Shown here one piece after another: positions 1 to 10,742 of a stretch of DNA of 64,000 nt. The notes under the pieces were generated by a model. That model ran no database searches. It was not told where the DNA came from and saw only the letters and a program-made list of their open reading frames with translations. The DNA is taken from NCBI GenBank assembly GCA_037176705.1, contig CM073896.1:21030708-21094707 (forward strand). The letters run 5' to 3'. The stretch's first letter is position 1; the number at the start of each line of letters is the position of its first letter. Both the position numbers and the translations under genes were made by a program. Source of the DNA: Molossus alvarezi (Eukaryota; Chordata; Mammalia; Chiroptera; Molossidae).

Positions 1-324
1 AGCGATAAACTTAGATTCTATAAAACATTTTATCTGAAATAAATGGTTTAGAATTTTGTACTTTATGTACCAGCAAATTATCAATTAGGAGAAGTAAAAT
101 AGGTCTCTCATTTTCAAATTTATTTTTTCTTATTATGTAATATAATGTGGCTTGGCTTTGCAATTTAAAAACAGGTTAAATTGGATATATAACCTAGTGG
201 TTAGGAGTTATAAAAGAAGTATATGGTGTGGGGTGGGAGAATCTGAATTTCTTTGAAATGTATTCTGACCTGTCCAGAGGGAGATATTTTTAATAGAAAC
301 ATCAAGCTTTCAAATTTAGATAGA
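1..324. other. AT-rich unique DNA
   Basis: I recognise no gene or repeat family here. It is AT-rich flank upstream of a pair of tandem SINEs and contains no sizeable open frame. Confidence 0.5.
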
Positions 325-435
325 TTTTTTTTTTTTTTTTTTTTTTAGAGTGAGAGAGAGAAACAGGGAATTCAACCAGGACCTCTCAGTCCATGGGTCG
401 AAGTTCAATCTAAGCCACACGAACTGTGCTGGCTG
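325..435 (-). repeat. Ves-like SINE fragment (older subtype), antisense
   Basis: A 22-base T tract (poly-A tail read backwards) is followed by a GA-rich tract and then the reverse of a tRNA-like head (ggacctctcagtccatgggt ... gccacac). The body between tail and head is mostly missing, so this is an internally deleted copy. A second SINE abuts it directly on the right, suggesting insertion of one element next to or into the other. Confidence 0.7.
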
Positions 436-687
436 TTTTTTGTTTTTTTTTTAATACTCACCAGAGGATATCTTTCCATCTATCTTCAAATAGAATGGGA
501 GGGAGGGAGGGAGAGAGAGAGAAACATTGATGTGAGAGAGACACATCAATAGATTGTCTCCTGCACAACCCCAACCAAGGCCAGGGACCAAACTGAAACC
601 AAAGTAGGTGCCCCTGACCGGAATTGAACCCGTGACTCTTTGGTTGGAGGGCCCACGCTCTACCCACTGAGACAAACTGACTAGGGT
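436..687 (-). repeat. Ves SINE, antisense
   Basis: Read on the minus strand this has the full Ves layout: head ctagtcagtttgtctcagtg, a B-box-like cgggttcaattcc, a gttt..ggtccctggcc core, a TC-rich tract and a tail with a degraded atatcctctggtgag. The related segment tagattttt occurs just before the poly-T of the neighbouring fragment and again directly after this head (688-696), so the two SINEs may share one target duplication. It is moderately diverged. Confidence 0.85.
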
Positions 688-911
688 TAGATTTTTAATT
701 GAACATTAACATAGAACAAAAGAGTATATAAATAAATGATTTAAAATTTTAAAATTATTCACCAAACCTTACTTATTACATTTTATTAGAATGAAGATAT
801 AATGAAGAGCATAATATTTGAAGCAGAATCACTTGAAGTAAAAGCTTCGTGCCAACTACTGCCTCATAGATGAGATATAACTTTGTTGATTAAAGAGACA
901 ATAGAAAGCTT

Positions 912-1121
912 GACCCTGCCTGGATAGCTCAGTTGGGTAGTTTATCATCCTGACAAACCAAGGTTTCAGGTTCCATCCCTGGTCAGGGCATATGCAAGAA
1001 TCAATCATGAACGCTTATATATAAGTGGAACAACAAATTGATGTTTCTCTAACTCTCTCACTCTCTCTCTCTCCCCCTCCCTCTCCCCCCTTCCTCCTTT
1101 TCTCTCAAATAAAACATAAAT
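912..1121 (+). repeat. tRNA-derived bat SINE, subtype with gtggaacaacaaattgatg
   Basis: The head (ccctgcctggatagctcagt), a B-box-like ggttccatccc, a 'caagaatcaatcatgaa' core and a CT-rich tail identify a tRNA-derived SINE distinct from the young Ves subfamily. It is bounded by a 20-21 bp target-site duplication: taaagagacaatagaaagct at 891-910 and a near-copy at 1122-1141. Two more copies of this subtype lie at 5.8 kb and 47.8 kb. Confidence 0.85.
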
Positions 1122-1141
1122 TAAGAGACAATAGAAAAGTT

Positions 1142-1640
1142 AATGTGACTGTTGGTTCTGACTTGTGACAGGAAGGCATTGTGGATAAGGTATGATACTG
1201 AGGTGGTACCGAGATGAGGATCAGAAGCAGAGGGAGGAGGAAGTACATTCACGTGATGGAGAGAATGCTGAGCAATGGCTAGAATGGGATGAAAGTGTCT
1301 GGATGTGATCTGTTATCAAGGAGGAAAGAGGAATGGCAGGAGAGGAGTGGGCTTTTAAGACTGGTGTGCTGCTTCTGTGGCTATTTTAGGGTGTAGGATA
1401 AGACAGAAATTATAGACAATAATTAGTATACAATTTCCCATCCAAATATAAAGTAACACAACCAAAGACTGTGGTCTTGATAGGGGTGTGGAGTGGGGGA
1501 AGAGGGTAATTTATTGAATAAATCTAGTTGACAAATCTTTCAAAAAAAAAAAAGGAAGTTGACTAGTTTAGTAACACACTAGGTGATGGAGAAAAGGAAA
1601 CTGAAAATGTCTGATATTCCTACTTGAAGAGAGAGTAGTA
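1142..1640. other. Unique sequence, nothing recognised
   Basis: No repeat family or gene recognised. There is a short A run near 1543-1554, and the region is otherwise purine-rich and ordinary. Confidence 0.4.
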
Positions 1641-1808
1641 TCTGACTAATCTTCTGCCATCTTATATTTGTCCCCATTACCATTTACTAACCCCCTACCT
1701 CTGGTCACCACCATACTGTTCTATGATTTAACTTCGTGTAGTGGGTACAGAATGCAATATAAAATGATGTATCATAGACTTGCACACTTGAAACCTATAA
1801 TTTTTGAA
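1641..1808. repeat. Short L1 3' UTR fragment with an inverted 5' half
   Basis: 1641-1727 matches antisense L1 3' UTR (compare 61262-61325: ...accccctacctctggtcacc). 1728-1808 matches sense L1 3' UTR immediately downstream of it in L1 order (compare 2822-2900: ggtgggcac ... tgtacacttg). The two halves are adjacent in L1 coordinates but point in opposite directions, as expected from 5' inversion (twin priming). The extreme 3' end and poly-A are not recognisable. Confidence 0.55.
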
Positions 1809-1861
1809 AGGAGAAAGTCCATAGTTCAAGGTGCAATCTCAGATGGTGAAGAAAAATTAGC

Positions 1862-1945
1862 CAAGCAGAGTGGCTCAGTGGATTGAACATGATCCCATGG
1901 ACTGAGAGGTCCCAGTTCGATTCATGGTCAAGGTACATGCCTGGA
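1862..1945 (+). repeat. Ves-like SINE head fragment
   Basis: The tRNA-like head is clear: agagtggctcagtggattga, ccatggactgagaggtccc, then a B-box-like cagttcgattcatggtc and gtacatgcctgg. The body and tail are missing. A small (TTG)n tract follows at about 1981-1999. Confidence 0.75.
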
Positions 1946-2166
1946 TACTTTTGCCAAATAAATAATTTTTAGCTGGCTTTTTTGTTGTTGTTGTTGTTGC
2001 ACAGTTGAAAATTTTTGGACCACCTCCTACTCATCTTCATGAGTTCAGGTAAGAAATTTGCTGTTATCCAAATTGGTGTGTCCTTACATGTAATATGTTA
2101 CTTGTTTCTGGTTTCTTTTAATATTTTGTTATGTGTTTTTAATCCAGAAGTTTAATTACGATGTGT

Positions 2167-2555
2167 ATAGTACTCTCTCCCTATCTGCATGGGATACATT
2201 CCAAGATTCCCAGTGGATTTCTGAAACCACGAGATAGTACTGAAATATTTATATACTCTGTTTTTTTCCTATTCATGCATACATATAATAAAGTTTAATA
2301 TATAAACTTACCAGAATAAGAGATTAACAACTAGTAATAAAATAGAAAATTTTAACAACTTACTGTAATAAAAGTTATGTAGACATGGTTCTCTCTCTCT
2401 CACAATGTCTTATTGCACTATGCTTGCCCTCTGTGTGACAATGTGAGATCACACAGTATCTATGTGATGAGGTGAATGAGGTAGGCTTTGTGACACAGTG
2501 TTAGTCACAATATTTTGTCACTACTCCAAACAGTGCACAATTTAAAGCAGTGTTT
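2167..2555 (+). mobile_element. Tigger-like (Tc1/mariner superfamily) DNA transposon relic
   Basis: The text 'atgggatacattccaag ... cccagtggatttctgaaacc ... gatagtact' followed by an AT-rich interior and 'gaggtgaatgaggtaggc' resembles a common non-autonomous Tigger-type mammalian element that I recognise by its opening sequence. No transposase frame remains. An L1 3' end abuts its right side. I am surer that it is a repeat than of the exact subfamily. Confidence 0.5.
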
Positions 2556-2941
2556 AATGGAATACTACTCTGCCATAAGAAAAGATGAAATACTGCTATT
2601 TGCGACAATATGAATGAATGCTGAGACTATCACGCTAAGTGAAGTAAGTCAGACAGTAAAAGATAAGAACCATATGATTTCACTTATATGTGGGAAATAA
2701 AACTAAAAGCAACAAAGTAATAAACAAGAAAAACAGATAAACAAAAACTCATAGAGACAGAGTGGTACCAGAGGGGAAGAGTAAAAGGTGTAAGTATATG
2801 GTTACAGAAGAGGAACTGATTTTGGGTGGTGGGCACACACTTCGATATATAGATAGTTTATCACAGAATTGTACACTTGCAACATATATAATTTTATTAA
2901 CCAGTGTCACCCCAATAAATTTAATTTAAAAAAGAAAAAAG
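2556..2941 (+). repeat. 5'-truncated L1, 3' end of ORF2 plus 3' UTR
   Basis: It starts in the last codons of L1 ORF2 (aatggaatactactctgcc) and continues through the 3' UTR with ataaaactaaaagcaacaaa, ggtgggcacacac, tgtacacttgcaac and the terminal ccccaataaatttaattt followed by an A-rich tail. Like most L1 copies it is 5'-truncated. Confidence 0.9.
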
Positions 2942-3396
2942 TACTAAAAAACCCCCAAACCCTATTGAGACATTGAATTTTGGTGCAGCTGTATCTTTTT
3001 ATTGTTATAAAGAGAAAATGAAATAATATATAAATATGAATTTTAATATAACAATCAAAATCAATAAAGGAAGATAACACTTTTTGGGAATTTTCTATTT
3101 AATATCGGATTCCTAAACCAGTAGCTTTATGTGTTTCACAAATTTGGAATTTTTTTAGCAATTTTTTAAAAATACTCTTTTCAGACTCATTTGTAGAATC
3201 CTAATGTACAAATGCTAATTCTCTGTTTATTGTATTGTCATTATATTTTCTTCCTATTTTTGAAATTAAGTCATTTACATTGATTTGTTATAGATTTCAA
3301 TGATTCTTCAGTCATCACGTCTCTGCAACTGAACCCATCCAACAAGATCTTTATTTGGGTGATTCAGCATTTTTAAATTCTATAGTTTCCAATTTG

Positions 3397-3425
3397 TTTT
3401 TTTGTTTGTTTGTTTGTTTGTTTTT
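3397..3425. repeat. (TTTG)n microsatellite
   Basis: About seven tttg units in a row. No sign of a SINE tail at this point. Confidence 0.85.
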
Positions 3426-3429
3426 AAAT

Positions 3430-4625
3430 AAAAACAACTACTTCTTTGTTGAGAGTTTCCGTTTCCTTTCCATCTGTTTTAGAAGGATGTAGGATTGATT
3501 GCTGAATCGCACTTGAATAGCAGTATTAAAGTCTGAGTCAGAGAGTTCCAACATCAAATTCATATTAGTGTTGGCATTAGTTGATTATATTTCCTCATTA
3601 ATGTAGTTTTCCTGGTTCTTGGCTTGATGAGTGATTTTCAAGTATCCTAGACATTTTATCTATTATTCCAGGAGACTCTCGGTTCTATTTAAATGTTTGA
3701 TTTTTAGCAGGCAAGTACCCTGTTTAAGTTCAACATACCGTTTTTTGACCTAATTAGTGGGCTGTGGTTCCCATGACAACTCAGTTTACAAAGCCCCTGT
3801 AATGCTATTATTATCACATTTCACTAGAGCTCAGGTGAGATTTCTGCTGCTTTCACCTGTGGGAAAGAAGGCACCATCCTGGTTCACAGTCTCCTTATGT
3901 GAATGGTGACAAAGGCCAGGACTGCAGGACAGAGTGTTTCCCTGACCTGCGCCCTGGCCGCCAGTGGCAGTGGTTTCCCCATCTCTCTTTACCTGTAGGA
4001 CTGAGGAAGAAGCATCTACGGGGACAGACTCTGACCCGAAGTGTAGCACTAGGAGATGTGGGGCTGAGTGGTTTGCTGTTCCTGGGTGGAGATGCAGAAC
4101 ATGCCAGGAGAATGACCTTCTGCCCCGGAGAGGAGGGCTGCTGGTGCCTGGCCTGAATCATTACTTGCTGCTGGGTAGAGGGCAGGCGTTACTGTGTTTG
4201 GATGACCGCTACTCTTATGCAGAGGGTTGGAAGACATGAGTCTGATTTTGCCTTCTGCCACTTGGGTGTACTGCTAGGAGCTACTGGGCATGGTGTTGTC
4301 TTCAGTGCTATACGAAGAGCTTTTCTTCTGCCTGTGGAGGTGTGACATGAATTGGGTAAACCCGTCCAGTTCCACTGTGGTTGCTGTTGCAGGCACATCT
4401 TGGGGCATAGGTGGGTCCTTGTTCTTCAGGCAGATTCAGGACACTCTTGACCGAGGTATAGGTCTTCCCATTAGGCACCTGCTCAATTCCCCCTTCCTAT
4501 TAGTTTGGTTCTCCCTCCCTCCCTCCCTCCCTCCCTCTCTCCCTCCCTCCCTTCCTTCCTTCCCTCTCTCCCTCCCTCCTTTTTATTTTTCTTCAATGCC
4601 TATTGGATATTCATCTTTTCAGTTT
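3430..4625 (-). repeat. Possible antisense L1 5' UTR remnant
   Basis: This block is more GC-rich than its surroundings, especially 3830-4470. It reads like the antisense of a laurasiatherian L1 5' UTR as I remember it (tcctggttcttggcttgatgag ... ggagactctcggttc ... gggctgtggttcc ... gctgggtagagggcaggcgt). Overlapping frames of 70-123 codons on both strands run through it, but they lack domains and look like chance frames. It could instead be an LTR or an unfamiliar repeat. Confidence 0.35.
4504..4580. repeat. (CCCT)n/(CCTT)n simple repeat
   Basis: An interrupted run of ccct and ccttt units on the plus strand, giving a spurious serine/proline/leucine-rich frame across it. Confidence 0.9.
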
Positions 4626-5803
4626 GCACTGTCACTCAGTTTGAACTATATGGTGGGTTAAAAAAAAAAGAAAAGTGAAGAACTTACCACAGTGTTGTTC
4701 TTTTAATCCTAACATTCCTAGTCAGTCCATCATCTCTCTCCGACTTCCAGATGATTTCCACCTTTACAGTTTCTATGATTATTTAATCATTGTGAGAGCA
4801 TGTGGTTGTATTTGGATTAGAATAAAAGGAGAAAGTGAATCTATGCCCTCTTGTTCCAGAACTGAAAGTACACTTAAACTTTTATGTTAAAAAAAAAAAA
4901 AAAAAATCAACAGTAGCAAACACGTATTCTGAAACCACCCAAACAAATGTTATTATTGTATTGCAATAGGTCCAGATAACTAATTATTTAAAAATAACAC
5001 ATTGGGAATAATCATTAAGTCCTCCATGTTACCTCCCTTTTCACAGCCCTCTCCTTTCCTTCCTGGAGGCAATCATCACAATGATTTATATCTAGAGCTC
5101 ATGATTTTGTTTATTATAGAAATATGCATTCACACACCTTATTGTTTGAAGTTTAAGAAAGTGAGTCAGTGGTATCATACAATGTATAATATCAGCAGGC
5201 AACCGATCAGCCTTACATGCACTCTCTTCCACCCTTCTAAGGCACCGCACGCAGAATCACAAGCACTGCTGAGGAAATCCATATTTCTCAAGTAATCTTA
5301 AAGACGAACGATGGGGCAGATTGTAAGAGCCTTGGACTTCAGCTCTCTATGCTGTGCTTGACGTCTGCTTTGCTGGCAATGAGATGCTTCCTGGTCTTAT
5401 TTGCATAAATCTTTATACAAAAAGTAGGTATCTGTCTCCATGATCATATGTGTTTCCAAGCTCCGAAAAACACATACTATTCTATCCCCAAAATTACTTC
5501 ACCCTATCTGCTCTGATCTTTTTTCTTAGTACAAAACGTTAGGTCTGGAGATTGCATTTAAAAATGCATTCAACATGAATCTCCTCTCACATCCCACCTT
5601 GATTCTCTTTGATGTTCCCACCTTTCCCCAGTTTTCTTTTATAGACTGTAGTGAGATGATTTGCTAACAGGTTCTGGTAATAGAGTTTTTCCATTGTAGA
5701 AAAAAAGAAAAGAAAATTCTACATTAGTATTTGCAGCATATCTATATAACATGAATTGCACACATTTGGGGTGTCAGGTTTATAGCTTTAAAAATTTAAG
5801 TTA
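4626..5803. other. Unassigned AT-rich sequence
   Basis: A run of A at 4887-4905 may be the tail of an unrecognised retroelement. I could not assign the rest, including the more pyrimidine-rich 5002-5300 stretch, to any family, and I see no gene. Confidence 0.4.
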
Positions 5804-5818
5804 AAAAATATCTGTCTG

Positions 5819-6241
5819 GGCCCTGGCAGTGTAGTTTAGTTGGTTAGAGTCAACTGGATATGCCAAGGTTGGGGGTTTGATCCTAGGTCAGGGCACATAC
5901 AAGGATCAACCAATGAATGCATGAATAAGTGCAACAGTCCAGTCAGCGTGGCTCAGTGGATTGAGCATCGTCCCATGGACTGAGAGGTCCTGGTTCAATT
6001 CCTAGTCAGAGAACATGTCCAGGCTGCAGGCTTCATCCCCAGTAGGGGGCGTACAGGAGGCAGCTGATCAATGTTTCTCTCTCACATGGATATTTCTATC
6101 TCCCTTTCCCTTCCTCTCTCTCTAAAATAATTAATAAAAACATATTTCAAAGAAAATAAGTGGAACAACAAATTGATCTCTACCTCTGTTTCTCTCTCTC
6201 TCCTCCTTCCTCTCCTTCTCTAAAATTAATAGATAAAAATT
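5819..6241 (+). repeat. tRNA-derived SINE (aacaacaaattgatg subtype), interrupted
   Basis: The head and core lie at 5819-5936 (ccctggcagtgtagtttagt, ggttgggggtttgatcc, caaggatcaaccaatgaatg). The CT-rich tail lies at 6154-6241 (aagtggaacaacaaattgat...ctctaaaattaatag). Outer target duplication: aaaatatctgtctg at 5805-5818 and aaaatctgtctg at 6243-6254. A second SINE sits in the middle. Confidence 0.85.
5937..6153 (+). repeat. Ves-like SINE (older subtype) nested in another SINE
   Basis: Head gtccagtcagcgtggctcag, ccatggactgagaggtcc, B-box-like ggttcaattcc, then cccagtagggggcg, a CT-rich tract and an A-rich end. It is flanked by aataagtgcaaca (5924-5936) and aataagtggaaca (6155-6167), the duplicated target inside the host SINE. 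Confidence 0.9.
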
Positions 6242-6254
6242 AAAAATCTGTCTG

Positions 6255-8157
6255 CTGGCACTTTTCTGCTTAACAGGGCAGTGAGAAGCATAAAGATCAA
6301 ATTTGGAACTCCAAGATTCCACTGAAGACTTTACCTTCAAAATTACTTGCATTACCATTTGAACCATCCTGTCTTAGAATTGGAAGATTTTGTTTCATCT
6401 TGAATGTCACAAAGACTAAAATCTTCACACACCTCTCACCATCCCCATCCTCCAATATGCTTTGAAATGAAATTTCCTGTGAATTTCTTCAGCTATTCTG
6501 ACTTAAATGGATTAGATATATTTAGTCACTACTTTACAATTAGAACAAAATAGCAAACTCATTCCAACCAAAGAATACATATTTTGTTCTTTGAGCAAAA
6601 TGTCCCATTGCAGCTGTCTGTTGGCACCAAAATTGACACCATGCTCAAAGCTGTGATTGTCAAGGAAAGGGGTTTCCCAGCAAGTTAAGGTCTCAGTCAA
6701 TGCCTTTAATTTAGGGTTGGTCCTTTCATTGAGTTCTACATATTACGGCGTTAACAATTTTCATAGCTATAGTGCTACTATGGTTGAAGGTAATTTCTGG
6801 TATAAACTCTGAAAAGCTGTTCTTTGGAAGAGGAGATGTTTTCTAATGTGCTGCTTTGATTTTCCTTCAGTAGGCTTTGTCTTACATTTTGAACATTAAT
6901 GCTTTTCTTAGTGGACTTTACGAATGCGTTCGAAATGTGTCCTTACTTGGCCGCTGGAACATGGTATATATGCAGCACACTGATGCACAGTTTATAGCAT
7001 GGTGCATCTCCCATTCTGGCAAGCACATCAAAAGAAATACCAGTGTTAATGTGACATTTTGACTTTGTGAGCTAGAAGGTCACTTGTGTAATTAGTGCTA
7101 GATAAACCCAGAGGACATGCTGTGCCAGTGTCATCACTCCAGATGCCCACTGTTGCTAACAAGCACCAAGCTGAAGAAACTGACGTATCAATTATGAAAT
7201 ATTTGTATCCATTGTATTAATACTTTGGATTTCCTTAAACTTCAGCACTCTTTGAGAGCATAGACTTTGTCTAATTTGATAAATAATAAAATAAAATTAT
7301 GAAAAGGATTATGTACATCAATATATACCTTAAAGCTAGCTACAAATATTAATGGTGTGACTGACCATTGTGCCCTCCGAAATTGAGATTTTGATAATGA
7401 TTTTTAATTTAAAATATATCATAAATTCTGTTTTGCTTACAATTCTTTTGACTTAATTAAGAGTTTGAGTAGAATTGATAAACTCCATCATTTCAGGTCA
7501 TCAGCAAAAATACAGCGCTCTCTTGAATGATTTGAGCTTAATTACATACTTTCCTACTTTTTATATTAATTCGTATACCCTAGAGCTATTTATAAAGATT
7601 TATAGATTTTCTAGATTACTTTTTAGGTACATAAACAATTAGATAACATAAAGTAATTAGAACAGAAAATGAGTAAAAGTGAAAAAAACAGCATACATAT
7701 ACAAATATAGGATATTTGATTTACAGAGATTCCGTTAACACTGAGATACTCAAAATGAAGGGAGTGCACATATGTTCACCAGTGTTAGTTCCCCCAAAGC
7801 ACAGGACCATATAGCAAATGCATAGTTTTAAAAACCATGTTATAACCAATCATATGTACTTGAGCAATATTGCAAATTAGCCAAGTACTGAACTTTGCAC
7901 TATTTTTCTTTTTCCACAAAATTAATGCACACCTTGCCCCAAGTTGATAGAATAAGTTTTCTGAACTATGGAATCTGTTAAAAAAAAAATAATGAAGAGA
8001 GTGCTTAATGGAGAAAATAACCTCAAAATTTTGATAATACCTTTATAGTGGTTAGTTTACCTTATCAGCTCCCACTCCCAAGCATGGCAGAGGCAGCTCA
8101 CTATCTTGAGGAAGTTGATGGTACCAGAGAAGACAGTTATGCATATGGACCTTACAG
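6255..8157. other. Long unique interval, no gene recognised
   Basis: Almost 2 kb with no recognisable interspersed repeat. The 6860-7170 part has more CpG and less simple sequence than its surroundings, including a 61-codon open frame (6877-7062) without recognisable homology. That is compatible with old unique or conserved non-coding DNA. I see no splice-site-bounded exon that I would defend. Confidence 0.4.
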
Positions 8158-9183
8158 ATACAAGTCAATTAATGTAAAACACAACATTAATGGAATAAAG
8201 AAAAAAAAAAACATGATCATTTAAATGGATGCAGAAAAAAGTATCTGACAAAATTCAGCACATTGTGATGACAGAAATACCATATGCAATAGACATTGAA
8301 GGTAACTTTGTAATATGATAAAGGATTCTATGAAAAACCAACTAGTAATATACTTAATGGTAAAGGACTGAAAGGTTTTCCCCAAACATCAGGAACAAGG
8401 TAAGGGTGCCTACTTTTACCACTCTTTTTAACACTGTAACAAAAGCTCTAGCCAGAGCAATGAGGCAAAAAAAGAATTAAGATAAATTAACATTGGAAAG
8501 GAAGAGGTAGAGCTATTGCAATTTGCAAAATACACAAAAACACACATACAAAAATATCGCTTGAAATGAATGCTCCAGTGTTGGAGGGTACAAGATCCAT
8601 ATGCAAATTCAGCTGTATTTCTATACATTAGTAATAAACAATCTCATAAAAAAATTTAAAAACAATATCACTTATAATATCAAAAATAATTAGGAATCAA
8701 TTTAAATAAAGAAGTTTAGGAAATGTACATCTAAAACCACAAAATGTTGTTGAAAGTAATTAAAGACGCATCTAAATAAATTGAAAAACATTCTGGCTTC
8801 AAGGATTGGAAAATAATATTGTTAATATGACAGTGCTTTCCAAGGTGCTTATAGAGTAATTGCAGTCCTCTCTGCAGAAATGGAAAAGCTGATCCTAAAA
8901 TTCATGTTAAAATGCAAGGGACTCTGAATAGCTAAGACAAACTTGAACAACAAACTTGGAGAATTCCATGTTCTTAGTTTCAAAAATTACTACCAACCTA
9001 TAGGAATCAAAATAGTACAGTATTGACTGGCTGGTGTGGCTCAGTGGTTGAGTGTCGACCTATGCACCAAGAGGTCACTGGTTTGATTCCCAGTCAGGGC
9101 ACATGCCCAGAATGTGGGCTCCATCCCCAGTGGGGGGCATGCAGGAGGCAGCCAGGGCAGCCAGTTGATGTTCTTTCTCTTCA

Positions 9184-9236
<53 letters not shown>

Positions 9237-9910
9237 ATGAAAACATATCCGCAGGTGAGGATTAAAGAAAATAGATCGAAGACTTGAATATAAAAGCTAA
9301 AACTCTAAAATGCTTAGGGTGGAAAAAGCAATAAATAGTCATAACTTTGGATTCATCAATGGACTACTTGATTTGACATCAAAACCACAAACAACAAAAG
9401 AGAAAACAAATTAGACTTCATCAAAATTTTAAAGCTTTTGTATATCAAAGGGCATGATCAAAAAGCTAAAAATACAGCCTACAGAATGAGAAAATATTTG
9501 CAATATATATAGAATGAGTCTAGAATCTGTATAGAACTCTTACAACTCAACACTGGCAAAAATAAACAATTAAAAAATTTTAAGGGACTTAAAAAGATGG
9601 TTCTCCAAAAAAGATATATGTGACCAACAAGCACATTCAAAGATACTCAATGCCCATAGTCATTAGTGAAATGGAAAGTGATACCACAATGTGATAACAC
9701 TTTCTACCCTCTGGGATAGCTATAATCAAAATCTGGGATTGGTGAGTATGTGAAAAAGTCAGAACCCTTATATATTGTTGGTAGGATTATAAAATGATAA
9801 AACCAGTGTAGAAAATGGGTAATTTCTCAAAAAGCTAAACATAGTATTGCCATATTACTCTGCAATGTCACTTCTAGATATATATCCCAACTAATTAAAA
9901 ATGTAGTTCA
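8158..9910 (+). repeat. Old L1, ORF2 reverse-transcriptase region (5' part)
   Basis: A diverged ORF2 in sense direction: aaattcagcacattg, atcaggaacaaggtaaggg, taccactctttttaac, aagctgatcctaaaattcat, then C-terminal text such as 'atcaaagggcatgatcaaaaag'. Many stops and frame breaks. It is interrupted by a SINE at 9025-9267 and cut at about 9911 by a younger L1, resuming at about 16034. Confidence 0.85.
9025..9267 (+). repeat. Ves-like SINE (older subtype) in old L1
   Basis: Head gactggctggtgtggctcag, gcaccaagaggtcactgg, then cccagtggggggcatgcagg, a long (CT)n run at 9182-9230 and a tail ending aggtgaggattaaag. The (CT)n run generates the apparent long Ser/Leu-rich and Arg/Glu-rich frames on the two strands, which are not genes. 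Target duplication is weak (aaaatag on both sides). Confidence 0.9.
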
Positions 9911-10742
9911 GGATTCCAAAATGGCAGTAGAGTAAATGGAAGCTACACAGACCATCTCCCAGGACCAAAATGGAATTACAACTAAAATAAAGACAAACTG
10001 TCAGGAGAAAAACAACAGAAAAGCAGCTTGTGAGGACCATATAACCAGACACTGAACCAATCCTGGTAGGATTGCGGAGGCCCGAGAAGGGGGCTTGGAG
10101 CCCATGGACATCAGCGGTCTTAGCTGTGAGGTCTTACTGTGAGCAGTGCCCTCGGGGTTAAACTCCCAAGCCCACGCCACATCTAAGAGAGCTGGGAAAG
10201 AGTGCTGAAATAGCTACAGATACTCACCTTGGACTCCAGCAGAAGGAAGGTGGTCTGGACTAGAACTGTGTGGGGATACCCGGATTTGGAGGTTGCTCAG
10301 AGCTCTTGCTGAGTTGCGGCCACGCAGGACAGTGGCCATCTTACTCCTTTCCAGGGTCTGAGGAGAGGCAGTGGCTCCTCACTCAGAGAGTCAAACCCAC
10401 CCAGTGGGCCATTGAAATGCAAATGGAAGCTCATTAACAACCAGCATCTGTTCTACCATCAGGAAATCCCCTTATGCTGAACACCTGAGGGAGTTTCTCA
10501 TTCAACTGAGAACCCAAAGCTCTTCAAGTAACCTCAGTTAATAGCCTCCAGGCAAAAAGCTAGAGGAAAACAGAACAATTCTTGGGCTTGCAACTCTACC
10601 CAAAAAAGTAAGAGTTGACAGGGGTGTTTAAGATGGGTCCTCCCATGCTCATCCAAACCCAGTAGAGGGAGCCACAAACAACAGAACACCAACACCCACA
10701 GGGAAAATTTAGTAGGCTCCAAAACCCACTGAGATAGCCAAA
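9911..10742 (+). promoter_or_regulatory. L1 5' UTR with presumed internal promoter
   Basis: It begins ggattccaaaatggcagtag and runs to the ORF1 start. It is richer in G+C than the rest of the element, especially 10060-10400. The mirror image of its start (ccgccattttagaatctcc) ends the antisense copy at 43595, supporting this as the true 5' end. L1 5' UTRs normally carry the internal RNA polymerase II promoter; activity of this copy is an inference. Confidence 0.7.

Noticed and set aside
4290..4661. 123-codon frame with Leu-Pro-Pro-Ser repeats
   Set aside because: The repeat is (CCCT)n simple sequence; no other coding evidence.
9023..9265. Ser/Leu-rich open frame and its Arg/Glu-rich mirror
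   Set aside because: Both are translations of a SINE (CT)n tract.
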